NCBI GenBank assembly: GCA_961205875.1
Contig: OY540812.1
Coordinates: 26,855,098-26,919,097 of the forward strand
Length of the DNA: 64,000 bases
From: Sialis fuliginosa
Lineage: Eukaryota; Arthropoda; Insecta; Megaloptera; Sialidae
Direction of reading: 5' to 3'
The stretch's first letter is position 1; each line of letters begins with the position of its first letter. A program made the position numbers and the translations under genes. Shown here one piece after another: positions 1 through 11,374 of the stretch. The notes beneath the pieces were generated by a model. It was not told the DNA's origin. It worked only from the letters and a program-made list of their open reading frames with translations, and ran no database searches.

Positions 1-19
1 CGGCCCGCGCCCAGCTCTA
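1..19. mobile_element. End of a hAT-like element, cut by the window edge
   Basis: The first 19 bases are identical to positions 58264-58282, where they form the right-hand end of a larger repeat. Read on the minus strand they begin TAGAGCTGGGC, which resembles the start of hAT-type terminal repeats. This is the last bit of a second copy whose body lies outside the window. No target duplication can be tested. Superfamily is inferred from the terminus only. Confidence 0.55.
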
Positions 20-296
20 CATGGAAGTAATAGAAGCAACTTTTATCTTAAATACATATTTTTTTAGCAAAAGCTAAATTAACGCTATTTGCGAGCTATT
101 AATATGTATAAATGACAGTTCATTGACAGTTCTAATCAATGGTATGGATATATGAATGACTTTAACGCATGTGCGTTAAGTAGAAATCGGCGATCTAAAA
201 GCACTGGTGACAAGTGCACCTCATAAAATGCATAGAATTTACACTATTAATTATTTACATTACAAAACTAAACAATACTCCAGTCCAATATTTTTT

Positions 297-1044
297 TTAT
301 AACTTTTACGCTCGATTTTTACATGTAGTATTAGTGCTTACAGAGTGTAAAACCAAAATGTTAACCTTATAGGGCATCAGTGTCAGCCGCCATATTGGAG
401 AACATTTTTTCACTGTTATCTCGGAAACCGTTGAAAGTTGAAACTATGATAAAATTTTTAGAGACTTTTTTGTTCAGAACTAAATTTCTCATTTCTTTTT
501 ACTGAAACCTGAGTAACAGAGTTTTAAAGTTTTTTTGGAAGGTTTTTTCAAAATAAATTACAAACTGTTGATTTTATGAAAACAAGTTGTTGTTAGTCTT
601 ATAGAGAGTAAAATTATCGAAACATATTATCCATAGTTTTTTTATTGTAGGATAAATAGTTTACGATTTACAGCAAGAAAATGTCACCGCTAGGTATATG
701 CTGTATGAGCACGTTAAATTACATACCAAATACATTTCTAGCTATTGTGATCAATTCATTAAAACAATTTAAAAAAATAAGTTTAAGTTTCAATAATTAT
801 AAATAAATTATTTAGTCCATTAAAAAAAAAGTTTCCATTACAAAGAAATTGAAATTTTAGTTCTGAACAACAAAGGTCTCTAATAATTTTATCGTAGGAT
901 CATGTGTTCCGAGATAATAGCGAAAAACTGTTCTCCAACAGCTAACGCTGATGCCCTACAAGGTAAACATTTTATTTTTACACTCAGGAAGCACCCCCCC
1001 AACATACTAATACCACATGTAAAAAATGAGCGTAGAATTTTTGC
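297..1044. mobile_element. Fold-back (long inverted repeat) element
   Basis: Two diverged inverted arms of about 200 bp, near 297-505 and 838-1044, surround an AT-rich centre. Matching blocks include ACGCTC followed by TTTTTACATGT, the GGGCATCAG / CTGATGCCC pair, and the GTTCAGAACTAA / TTAGTTCTGAAC pair. No open frame is present. A run of seven C near 994 occurs only in the right arm. The exact ends and target duplication are unclear, so no superfamily is given. Confidence 0.7.
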
Positions 1045-1193
1045 ATTATGAAACTAAAATATCCGTATGGAGAACCATACATGACTTCCATGTTCTTTAA
1101 TTTATTTTTAAATAATTTTTAATATATGAGAAATTTCAATGGGAATTGTCAGAATTAACACTCACCTTGGTATTATAAATATTTATTAGTTTT

Positions 1194-1551
1194 CTAAAGG
1201 CTTCTATACACGACCCAATCTGCAGGGTCGATTTGTCGGGAGGGAGAGTGGAGGTACTGCAGATTGGGTCGTGTATAGGCAAATCGGGTCGTTTAATCCG
1301 CGAATAGTCGGTTCGATTTGCCTATACACGACCCCATCTGCAGTAGCCCCACTCTACCTCCCGACAAATCAACTTTGCAGATTGGTTGGTGTATAGAGGC
1401 CTTAAGGCCTCTGCTGATTGGGTTGTGTATAGGCAAGTCGGGGCGATTATATATAAAAAAACACTACTTACTATAACAGTACCCGATTTACCCCCACTCT
1501 ACCTCCCTACAAATCGGCCCAGCATATTGGGTGGTCTATAGAGACCTTTAG
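1194..1551. mobile_element. Two small abutting inverted-repeat elements
   Basis: The motif CTATACACGACCCAATCTG appears at 1203 and, inverted or slightly changed, near 1255, 1319 and 1375. A related arm pair lies at 1405-1551. The two units meet at the perfect palindrome GAGGCCTTAAGGCCTC (1397-1412), which reads as the right end of one copy touching the left end of the next. The outer ends also match, CTAAAGGC against GACCTTTAG. The segment is far richer in GC than its surroundings and has no coding content. Confidence 0.6.
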
Positions 1552-2815
1552 TTGCATTTTTTTTCAAAGCCACCATGAATTAGTGACGTATTAATTAGTA
1601 TTTACAATTTAAACTTTCAGGGTGGTTTTCACCCTTTAATAACTGTTTAGGCACGTACAAATAATAAATGTACCTTAGGTTCAATTGAATTATATATACA
1701 TGTACCAAGTATTATCAAAATTAGTGAGATAATACTCGCAACGTTCACTTTTTAGACGATAAAAGTTACAAAATTTCGAATATTTTCAAAACCCCTAATC
1801 TGATTAACACCAAAATCAATAGGTCTGAGACAAACATTTTCCCCAAAAATAATTCAGATCGGTGAATTTATACAGTAGTTATCGTGAACGAACGAAAATT
1901 CTACATTTAGACACACAGGCACACGCACAGCTGCTATGTGGAAATCAAATTTTCTTTACGTTTTGAAGGTAGTACAATCAGAATTTGCTCTTATCTCGGA
2001 CACGATTTTCGACGGTATAGTACAAAACTTTCATTTCTTTCGTAACATTTTGTTACTAATTGGATTAACAATTATTCATATCATATCTTCACTAACACTT
2101 TAACAAAATCATATACATATATGTATATTATGACGGATTTGGAAAGCATTAGTTGCTATTCTATAACAAATAGTATAATAAAAACAATCGAGGTATTGTA
2201 GAATCTGTGAGATTAATAGCGTATATGTACTTTATCAGCACAGTTCAATAGTTCATACATATAAAAGAACCAATCGATCTATCTACGTTAAGTTCAGTGA
2301 ATTAGAGTACTATATATTAAGGGTATAATTCATTGTAAAGAAAACATGCAGAAAAGATAATTTAGTTAATTACAAATTATGTGGGATAATTTAAAATTTC
2401 ATGAAAAGTTTCATTAAAAATACATTTAAAATGAAAAACTCAATTATTCTTACTTCACTACAGCCAGTTTTTCTGGTGTTCTATGTACTGTACGTGAAAT
2501 TATTAAAGAGATGAAATAATTAATTCAAAAATAATGCTTAAAAATTCAAAATAATTTAAATGTTGTTGGTTTAATTAAAAAAAAATGAATTGATGATATT
2601 GTAAAAATCTTAATTGAATCTTAATAGAAATATGTACGATTTGAAAGTACATATTTCTTTATACGGGATCTACCTAAGTATTTAAATAATTTAATGGTTA
2701 TTTACAACAATTCATTATAACAATATAACAATATAAACAACTTTTGTCTAAAACATTTTTTTAAATATACATTACTTTAAAAATAATTTTTAAAAACAAA
2801 AAACTGACAACATCC
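1552..2815. other. AT-rich stretch without recognisable gene
   Basis: No open frame of note, no clear repeat structure and no RNA gene was seen. The segment is dominated by A/T runs and short TATA-rich tracts around 2110-2130. Confidence 0.5.
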
Positions 2816-2821
2816 GTTTCC

Positions 2822-2940
2822 GGTTTGTATACAAGAGCTACTGTCCGATACAATAAACGAGCTAGCAAAGTTTGCTAACTAGCAAGCACTTTCAAATGAG
2901 GTTTCTAATCTATCTGACAGTTCTCTTGAAGTTTCATAAA
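2822..2940. repeat. Partial copy of a dispersed inverted-repeat element
   Basis: The block with GAGCTAGCA, AGCAAGCACTTTCAAATGAG and GACAGTTCTCTTGAA recurs at 39815-39970 and, more diverged, at 56770-56905. This copy looks truncated: the right-hand half seen at 39815-39970 is missing. It is non-coding and probably a MITE relic. Confidence 0.55.
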
Positions 2941-4193
2941 GTATTTTATTTTAAATATTGAAATTTGTTTAAACTTTTTTAATTGTATAAATAATTGATT
3001 TGTTGGGGGTGCTAAATGATAGATTTAAATGATTGGAGTAATTTTTGCTTCAACATTTTGTTAATATCCTTACCGTTTAGGAATAATAAAATAATTACAC
3101 TGTGCGTGAGTTGTGAGTCGTCATCCACATGCCATTTAAGATTTCCTAGCTGCCCCCTCCTCCCGGCCCGGGGGTGTACATATAGGTGTTTTTGTGGTTA
3201 AATAATAGACTTTATAATCTCATTGTATTCCTATTTTAAATCCTATATTTCAAACCATTCAAAAGTTATTTACGTGGTCCGGAACTTTTGGAAGGTACTG
3301 TATATTGATTGAGAACCCCCTCATTTTTTGAAGTCAGTTAACACTTCGACTCACTGCAAAGTTTTATACATTCGTTGTAAATTATCCTGTATACAAATTT
3401 TTCGCCCTTGTTATATGGCGCCCTGAGACAGACAGACTATCTCTATACTATACCCTGACGGTACTATTCTGGCATTACTTGTATTTCTAGAATTGGGTTA
3501 ATATCCCTCAAAATATTAATAGTATAGTAATCCATTTATTATACAAAAAACTAATATATTTAAACGTTATATCTACATGCGATTTATAACGTAAATAACA
3601 CGTAGAAAATGGAAAAAGCAATGTTGCATTAATTCATAATTAGGTCAGAGCGTTAATTTTTCAGGTACGTTGATTAAAACGCCCGTATTTTCACCTAATA
3701 AATATTTACAACGTTCCCACAGCATTTTAAACTTTTAATCTTTATAAACACATTGAATTTTAATCTCGTTTCTTTCCGTTTATAAACCACGAGGTTTTAA
3801 CTTGTCTGTTACTTGTACTTTTAATGTCATTTAGATCTAACACTTCTGACATTTTAAACGAACACCTTGAATTGTCGTTTTAGTAAAAATAAAATTTAGT
3901 ATTCATTATTTTTAAATTTTTTTATCGGTTATCCATAAGTAAGGTCTTTTGAACAGTTTTTAACCGACTTCCAAAAAGGAGGTTCTCAATTTGACAATAT
4001 ATTTATGTATGTTCGGACAAAACTTTAATAAATATAAATTTAATAATAAATAATTTAAATAAAAATTTGGACGATTTTTGTTTGTTTGAAAGAGTATACT
4101 CCCGATGGTCCCATGTTTTTATCAGAATCTCACCATGGGCTTCAAAATACGCCACTTAAAAGGGAAAAATAAAAAAAACGACTAAAATATTGA
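2941..4193. other. AT-rich stretch with a short dispersed-repeat relic
   Basis: No gene is visible. A 61-codon frame at 3016-3201 has no recognisable features. Around 3955-4000, CCGACTTCCAAAAAGGAGGT matches a motif that also occurs (as AAAAAGGAGGTTTTC) near 19357, part of a dispersed repeat family with decayed copies here. Confidence 0.45.
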
Positions 4194-4855
4194 TAGTCCA
4201 GTAACTTTATACATCACCGCATGCGTTAAATCCGGTAGTTCTGATTTTTTGCAGACTTGTTTATGATGTTGACCTAATGAATAATCCAAGTTTGTGACCT
4301 CGAGCGCCGAACGCAACTTTGTCAAAAATCGAAAAAACCGCGAAAAAATCGTTATTTTTTCAAATTTTGGCGATTATAACCCTAAAGGACTAGTTTTTGA
4401 AAAAACTTTCTTAGAACGTTTTTAAAGTAGACTAAATTTGCTACAATATGATACTAGAACTGTCTCTGTAGACCCAATAGTTTCCGAGATTAAGCCTTTC
4501 AAAGTTTATCATTTTTTTCGAACTTCGCAATTTTTTGCAATTCTGTCGTTCTGAATGAATTTTGAACCTGATTATACTATCGAAGCCCTGTACTTTTATG
4601 ATGGGATGTTAAAAAAGAAAATGAGAAGTGTGAACGATGATGTTTAAGCTAAGCTACGAATAATGAAGTAAAAAAGATAAGTACAACAAAAGTTAATAAG
4701 TTTATTTGTTAGGAAATTGAGTAATATTCAAAATCAAAAAATTAAATTAATTTAGCCCTATTGAAAGGTCCCGGTTGAGGTTCGTCCGTATCTGGACGTA
4801 TTGGGATGGCATATCTCCATCAGGGGATAGTGATGAATCGTCGACGTGTTGTGCC

Positions 4856-5322
4856 ATTGACATGGCTGGACTGATGATAAGTCAGACATGATGGCTGAAA
4901 TTAAATATTTCCTAACAACCGAAACTGATTATGCGCATGCGTCAACGGATGTTCGAAATTCAAATTTATCAAATTGATTGTTAAATATATAAATAAATAC
5001 ATACAAGTTCGATTGTATATCAACTACACAACTACACTTATTTAATACGCGAATACCTGTAATTTATTTTAATTATCAAATAATAACTAAATAAACAACC
5101 ATAGATGCATATTAACTGTCAAATCTGATTAACAATTGAATAAAGAAACTATAGAATCACGTCACATACCTCTATATTATATCAAAATTGAGTTCAGTGT
5201 TGCGTCTCGCGCATGCGCAAATGGAAATGATACTGTTAGAAAAAGTATGAAATTTAGCCATCCGGTTTAATAGTAATTCCATAGGTATCCACTATCCAGT
5301 TAAATAATACCAGATCAGTGTC
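4856..5322. other. 467-bp insertion inside Academ-like copy 1
   Basis: Copy 2 reads continuously through the acidic tail of the nuclease gene, but copy 1 is interrupted here. TTGTGCC stands on both sides (4849-4855 and 5323-5329), a possible 7-bp duplication. No terminal inverted repeat is obvious. Inside, GCGCATGCG near 4933 and CGCATGCGC near 5210 are an inverted pair. The type of insertion is unknown. It supplies the spurious tail of the 99-codon frame ending at 5254. Confidence 0.55.
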
Positions 5323-6268
5323 TTGTGCCCACAAGTCATCCTCCATTTCGACATCGGACAGATCGTCACCTTCTGGGATATCTACTTCTGCAACATCAGG
5401 TATATTGTCACAAGAGGCCCCGCTGCAGTGCCTGTAGACTGATGAGCATTTTAATCCTGCCTTCCTGCAGCTGCACGCGCTCCCACAACCCTTCGTGCAG
5501 CGACAAGAAATCATCCGCAAGAGGTGTTGTGGGGCTGCATCTCTGGTCATCATTTTGGGGTTGAGGCCTTGTGACGTGGATATCTACCCCCAAGAGAGAG
5601 GGTTCAGTGTGACTCCCAACCATGCCTGTACCTTTAAGAAGATTGTACATGAGAATAGAAAATGATGAATGATATGTAACTGATGCAAGGACAAATTTTT
5701 ACCTGATGGTATGTCCGCAAGGAGTGAAATCGAGCAGAGTCTCGTGTAGGAGGTAACCTGGCTAGATTGAAGCTGGTTTTCGTCGCAGCCCTGGTGAATA
5801 GTTGGTACCGCAGCTCGTCAAAGTTATGGGTGTTGGGGTTGCCTCCGTATAGAGCAATTATGACTCGCTCTCCTGCTGCTGCTATCTCGTCAGGTGTAGA
5901 GTTGGTGTTGAGAAAAATCGCAGCTTGCTTTTCAACGTCCGGATTTTTTTCGACTATGGACATCATTTGCATCTTCCCTAAGCCAAAGAAGCAGGATGTC
6001 GAGTCACAACCACTAAAGGCATGGATGAAGAGGAAAAGCTCTGGTTTCAAAGAGGATTTTGAAGAAGCGATGCTGGAATACATGACATCTGATGCTTTGC
6101 CACTTCCACATTTATTGTAAAAAAATTTCACGTTGGTTTGAGATCGCAGTAAGGATGATCAGCAAGTCAATGTCCTCACCAACGACTACCACTATATCAT
6201 AGGTAGAGGCAGCAGTTACAGCTGTAGTGATGATGAGCCTATCAGCATCTTCCTTTGCTTGGAGTACT
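5323..6268 (-). pseudogene. Broken XPG-like nuclease of the Academ-like element, C-terminal half
   Basis: Reading down the minus strand from 6268 one finds AKEDADRLI and VVGEDIDLLIIL, the acidic motif expected of an XPG-I region. A frameshift follows near 6131. The next frame has HAFSGCDSTSCFFGLGK and runs to a likely intron, with a donor after CATCAG near 5702 and an acceptor at TTCTTAAAG near 5638. Exon two gives AWLGVTLNPLSWG, then an in-frame stop, then a Cys cluster (SCRCTKGCGSACSCRKAGLK) and an acidic tail. The first half of the protein (PIN-like part) is missing here but kept in copy 2. The frame is ended prematurely by an insertion at 5322. Family assignment rests on remembered motif patterns; the breaks are seen directly. 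Confidence 0.75.
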
Positions 6269-6480
6269 TAGGCATGAAATTTTGGCTTTATAGTTCATCA
6301 CCATACCATATAATATTTTAAATGTTCTGTTGTATTATAACTATTTAATAATAATAATAATAATAATAAATGTATGCCAATAATAATAAATTAAATTCTA
6401 AGTTTATCTAAGAAGACAAAAATTAAAACTTTACCAGTTTATTTAATCTTAATCTAATATTACGTGACGACGATGTTGAC

Positions 6481-6582
6481 ATGTTTTCATTATCAGAGAT
6501 AATTGTGAACGACTTACTAAAAGAGATCCTGGAAGATCCTGGAATGATCAACTCTATATTTAATGCTGTCTCTGTAACCACG
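6481..6582 (+). other. Short conserved open segment with a splice-donor-like end
   Basis: A plus-strand frame of about 34 codons starts MFSLSEIIVND and contains EILEDPGMINSIFNAVS. It is followed by CGGTAAGG, which looks like a splice donor. The same segment is in copy 2 at 49160-49257 with only a few changes. It runs opposite to the nuclease gene. It could be a leader exon of a second element gene or simply chance; there is no known family match. Confidence 0.3.
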
Positions 6583-7090
6583 GTAAGGTAGCAAAATAGA
6601 CAAGATGGCGGAGCACTGGGGACCAGTTGCTAGGTTCCGATTCGTGACTTCACACGAGCAATACTAGCACACTCCGTCGGAGGTAATTGGAACTTCATCC
6701 CGCTAGAGTTATTCGAATGACGTCTAAAATATTGCAAAAAATTGCGAAGTTCGAAAAAAATGATAAACTTTGAAAGGCTTAATCTCGGAAACTTTTGGGT
6801 CTACAGAGACAATTCTACTATCATATTGTAGCAAATTTAGTCTACTTTAAAAACGTACTAAAAAAGTTTTTTCAAAAACTAGTCCTTTAGGGTTAAAATC
6901 GCCAAAATTTGAAAAAATAACGATTTTTTCGCGGTTTTTTCGATTTTTGACAAAGTTGCGTTCGGCGCTCGAGGTCACAAACTTGGATTATTCATTAGGC
7001 CAACATCATAAACAAGTCTGCAAAAAATCAGAACTACCGGATTTAACGCATACTACCCCATGCATTCAGGCGACAAAGTTACTGGACTAT

Positions 7091-7186
7091 GAAAAGTACA
7101 TATATAATAATTAAATTTAACAGTTTGTAGAGTCAAAAAGAAAATCGACTTTAAAAACTGTTAAATTTAATTATTATATACTTTTC
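7091..7186. repeat. 96-bp near-perfect palindrome
   Basis: The arm GAAAAGTACATATATAATAA and its inverse near 7167-7186 enclose a short centre; the stem continues through AATTTAACAGTTT. It abuts the right end of Academ copy 1 directly. It may be a tiny MITE or a hairpin formed when the element inserted. It is non-coding. Confidence 0.65.
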
Positions 7187-7282
7187 AGTATTTTTTTTAT
7201 AATATTAAAATAGGGCAATTAGCTGACAATATAATACAACAGAATGTTCTAAAAAAGACCAAATCCTGAAGATAAGAGTATG

Positions 7283-9278
7283 GAGTCATTCCATGTCAAA
7301 TCAACACAATTTTAATGAAAAATTTACCTCACCATCTCAGATTTTCATGAAATTTGGTACAATTGTACTATTCATTTAGACTTAGAAAAATATCAAATTT
7401 TATTGAGATATGTCTACTGGTTTTGAAATTACAGCTATGTAAAGTTTTCAAAAATTGGTCAAAAAACCGTGATGGAAATTTTTTGAAATGCTCTGGAAGC
7501 TGATCTATTTAACTTAGAGAACTGGGCGGGGTGTCATTTTACAGAATATTTTACACCGATTCCAATGATATACAACACAATATGGGTTAAAAAAAAAAAA
7601 TGTTTTCAAAATCAAAGTCAAAATTTTGATTTTTAATTTCACAACAAGTACGGTTTCAAAAATTTTCAAATTAATACCAAACATAATCATTATAGTTGTG
7701 AATCACCTGGCAAAATATGTGGGATGACAAAGGATTCTATGTTAAAATAATTTAAGACTGAAGCTCGAATTTAAAAATCGCTCTGTATATAAACTGTGAA
7801 AAATTCAACAATGCTAAAATGTATACTTGCATGAACATGAACACTAATATGAAGTAACAATACATTACTAAATTCAAAATGTGCTATTTTTTGCCACAGA
7901 AGCATGGCCCTCGCATTACAACGGGCCCCCCAACTGGAATTGTTGCGAGCCCCTTAAGAAATTTTTTTCGACCATACAGGTTTATTTGAACGACCTTTTT
8001 TAAGGTCTTTAAATAGAAAAAATAAATAATATCAAAGTTTATTTTTTAGGCCTTTCAATTCAAAATTTTAATTCATATATTCATAATTCATTTTCAAGAA
8101 TAACATTAATTCTCCCAGTCGGGGTCACAGGATTTACTTTTGTATATATTTTTAATTATAACTGAAGATATTTTGTAGTATTGTTGATTTATTTGCAACA
8201 AGCTTACTTACTTCAAAAATGATGAAAGCTAATAGTTTTATTTATTTATTTTTAATTCAAACTAAAGTCGATCCCATAAAGTTACCACATACAGCTACAT
8301 GTCATTGTATGCGTGAATAGTTTGACATTAACAAATTGGAATTTTGAAACTTGGATTACTGGTACTTAAACTATAACAATACAGCTTTTTATTACATTGA
8401 ACTAGCTACTATGTCATGTGTAAAATTTACCAATTTAGGCCTAACATTTTTTTAATAGCATAAATATTTCCTGTATACACAGTGATTTTTAAATTCGAGC
8501 TTCAGTCTTAAATTATTTTATCATTGAACCCATTATCATCCCACATTTATATTTTGCCAGGTGATTCACAACTATAATGACTATTCTTGGTATTAATTTT
8601 AAAAGTTTTGAAAACGTAAAAAAATTTTTTCGTAACAATTCCAGTTGGGGGGCCCGTGGTAATGCGAGAGCCATGCTTCTGTGGCAAAAAATAGCCCATT
8701 TTGAATTTAGTAATGTATTGTTACTTCATATTAGTGTTCATGTTCATGCAAGTATACATTTTAGCATTGTTGAATTTTTCAGTCGAAATACAGAGCGATT
8801 TTTAAATTCGAGCTTCAGTCTTAAATTATTTTAACATAGAATCCATTGTCATCCCACATTTATATTTTGCCAGGTGATTCACAACTATGTTTGGTATTAA
8901 TTTGAAAATTTTTGAAACCGTACTTGTTGTGAAATTAAAAATCAAAATTTTGACTTTGATTTTGAAAACATTTTTTTTCTTAACCCATATTGTGTTGTAT
9001 ATCATTGGAATCGGTGTGAAATATGCTGTAAAATGACACCCCGCCCAGTTCTCTAAGTCAATTAGATCAGCTTCCAGAGCATTTCAAAAATTTTCCATCA
9101 CAGTTTTTTGATCAATTTTTGAAAACTTTACATAGCTGTAATTTCAAAACCAGTAGACATATCTCAATAAAATTTGATATTTTTCTAAGTCTAAATGAAT
9201 AGTACAATTGTGCCAAATTTCATGAAAATCTGAGATGGTGAGGTTTATACCCTGTGTTGATTTGACATGGAAAGACTC
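7283..9278. mobile_element. Large fold-back element with 4-bp target duplication
   Basis: The ends read GAGTCATTCCATGTCAAATC and, inverted, GAGTCTTTCCATGTCAAATC. TATG lies immediately outside each end (7279-7282 and 9279-9282). Inverted arms of roughly 650-700 bp cover most of the element, and a block with TTTTTAAATTCGAGCTTCAG appears twice in the right half (8485 and 8798) and once inverted in the left (near 7750). A GGGGGGCCCGT block with its inverse is in both arms. The 85-codon frame at 8577 follows the arm sequence and is not a gene. A 4-bp duplication suggests a superfamily other than hAT or mariner; I do not assign one. Confidence 0.75.
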
Positions 9279-9545
9279 TATGAACTTGTTACGAGTTAAA
9301 CTCCTATAAGTATTTCTAAATTTGTTTTCTATTTATTCTTATGTGTTATTAATTAATACACAAAGAAGTTTTGTAATACAACGAATCTGATATAATTTAT
9401 CAAATAGTATATTGCTTCCTCGCAATATCGAAGATACGAGAAGCTGTGTGATCGTTTCAGATTGAGACAAAAAAAAAGTTCTCCAATTTCAAAATTTTAA
9501 ATTGATATATCCGTTTCACGTCAAGACAAACACTTTTCGTTCCGT

Positions 9546-9594
9546 GTCTGTCTGTCTGTCTGTCTGTCCGTCCGTCCGTCCGTCCGTCTGTCCC
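9546..9594. repeat. GTCT/GTCC microsatellite
   Basis: About five GTCT units pass into about five GTCC units. In many insect dispersed repeats such a tract follows a conserved start, and the text after it (ACTGATGAACCACTGAACCG) fits that pattern. Confidence 0.9.
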
Positions 9595-9649
9595 CTGAAT
9601 CCTTGTCACACGTATAACTGATGAACCACTGAACCGATATTATTGAAAC

Positions 9650-10215
9650 TTGTTCGGATGGTTGGGTTTGGTTTGAGGACGGTCCCATTTCAAAATCGTG
9701 TGTAAGGGGGAGGGGTGACGCCCCAAAATATTTCTTTTTTCAAGATATCTCAAGAACGACACATGTTACGAGAAAATTTTATAGAATATTTTTTGTAGAG
9801 CATTAAATTTCCTATAATATGGGTCTACTACGTTTACTGTAAAATATTCCCTTACAAAAGATTTATCTCAATTTATTTTGTTTTGTTTTGTTTTTCTAAA
9901 TTAATATTTGATTGGATATGTTAAATGTCATTCTGACGTTTTAAATATCATTTTGGCGTTTTAAATGTCACTTTGACGTTTTAAATGTCATTTTGACGTT
10001 TTCATAAATTTAGATTTAGATTGAAATTGTCAAAAAATTAAAAATATATGAAAAAATATTCAGGTGCGATTTAAGAAAAATTTCGAACTAAGATTTTTTA
10101 GTAAAATTTGTATAAAAATTAAATGGTTAACCAATGGCAATTTATCTGAACACTATCGGTTTTAGTGAATTTAACACGAGGAAGCACTGTGCATTTACTT
10201 GGCAGATGTTTTTTT
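9650..10215. repeat. Dispersed repeat, copy A
   Basis: The stretch with AAAATATTCCCTTACAAA, ATTTATCTCAATTT, AGATTGAAATTGTC and GAAGCACTGTGCATTTACTT recurs in the same order and orientation at 16540-16990. A shorter echo (GTGAATTTAACATGGCAAGC) is at 53967. It is non-coding and of unknown class. The two main copies lie on either side of the satellite. Confidence 0.6.
9921..10000. repeat. 20-bp unit repeated four times
   Basis: Four consecutive 20-mers of the form TTAAATGTCATTTTGACGTT differ at one to three positions each. They sit inside the dispersed repeat; copy B has only one unit-like stretch. Confidence 0.9.
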
Positions 10216-11319
10216 ATTAATCATTGATAATTATTTAAAAACGCGATTCTCGGCGAGGTTTAACAATATATAGGCTATTTGAATAAATTTTAAAATACCT
10301 ATAATAATGACGAAAATACTTTTTTTTTATTCAAATGAAAAAATTCCCGCTAAAACGCGCATTGAAAGTCACTTGGTATGCATGACGTCAGTTTATAGTA
10401 AGAAAACTGAAATCAACCAATAGGCATCCTGCATTCTGACATTTCTAGTATATTCTAACGTCATACCAGTGACAGTTCTGCTATTTTGTGATCACGTGAC
10501 AAACAGGCTAAAAATTACAATTTTAAATTACGTTTATTATTAAAATACTGACATATTTCACGTAAAAAAACACTTGATTCTAAATTATAGTAACATAGTG
10601 GCACCAGTCTTGGCAAGGACCCCAGTAATGGTAAATTTTTAATTAAATGTATTGAATTAGAAATATGTGTTGATATTTGATTACTACTAATACATTTAAC
10701 TGTCTTGAAGCGTTATTTGATGACAATCGGCCAATAGGTGTCAAAACGGTGGACATTTAAACTAATTATGAGTCTAATTTATTTATTAACTATTATATTA
10801 TCATAGCAACTGCTTTACATTGTTTCAAATTTGACGATTCTTTTTTTTATATCTTTTGTGTCGTAGTACCTATCATCATTTTATAATCATTAGCAAGTGT
10901 CCAAAGTCTCGGTGTACATCTCTAGAAACCAGGTTGATGAAACCTGATACGCCTCTAAACAAAATAAATTTGATTTTGTACAGAATGCATTTTTGTACAC
11001 AAACAAACCACATAGTAAACAGTCAATAGAGATGCGGTCAAGAAGCAATAAGCGACCCTTTGCTAGAAGTATTTAGCAAAGGTTTTATGACATGCACATG
11101 TAATCTACGGTCAGGGCACGAACACTTACAACGTCTGCAGTAACACACACCTACCCCCGCTGCACACCGCACCCTTAAAAATATTCAAGTGTTGAAGATT
11201 CTAAGAACGAGACGTTACGTCACAGGCACGAGCCTGCCATTCTACCGCCCGCACTGCGCGCGCCCCTGAGTTACCCAGCGAAATTAGTATAAAACTGGAC
11301 GTATTTTGAAAACAAATCA
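10216..11319. other. Unannotated stretch, more GC-rich after about 11000
   Basis: No open frame is recognised. GTCACTTGGTATG at 10369 and CATACCAGTGAC at 10463 form a small inverted pair, perhaps a MITE relic. From 11040 to 11290 base composition shifts toward GC and a TATAAAA occurs at 11289, suggesting that this is part of the unit that carries the satellite. Confidence 0.4.
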
Positions 11320-11374
11320 GAACTCCTTCGGGAGGACTCACTGATGATATAGGAGAACTCCTTCAGGAGGACTC
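11320..11374. repeat. Duplicated palindromic motif before the satellite
   Basis: GAACTCCTTCGGGAGGACTC (11320) and GAACTCCTTCAGGAGGACTC (11354) are two copies at a 34-bp spacing. Each contains a CTCC/GGAG stem. The second leads straight into the first satellite monomer. Confidence 0.85.

Larger units (their letters stand above)
4194..7089 (-). mobile_element. Academ-like DNA transposon, deleted copy 1
   Basis: The ends are TAGTCCAGTAACTTT and its inverse. Behind them lie long inverted repeats of about 350 bp (4194-4545 and 6730-7089), nearly identical but with an indel close to the tips. Immediately outside, TGA is present on both sides, a 3-bp target duplication. A sister copy at 47760-50729 has the same ends and duplication length. 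The interior holds pieces of a minus-strand gene with XPG-nuclease motifs and a Cys cluster. From general knowledge, Academ elements combine an XPG-type nuclease, a Cys-rich finger and 3-4-bp duplications, so the assignment fits. Shared non-coding sequence at 6270-6720 matches copy 2. The copy cannot be autonomous: its gene is broken and lacks its N-terminal half. Confidence 0.8.

Noticed and set aside
5325-6120. Plus-strand frames of 79 and 117 codons within Academ copy 1
   Set aside because: They are antisense shadows of the nuclease pseudogene, whose minus-strand frames carry recognisable motifs.
8577-8834. 85-codon frame in the 7283-9278 fold-back
   Set aside because: It runs along the arm sequence. 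The other arm has no matching frame and no domain is recognised.
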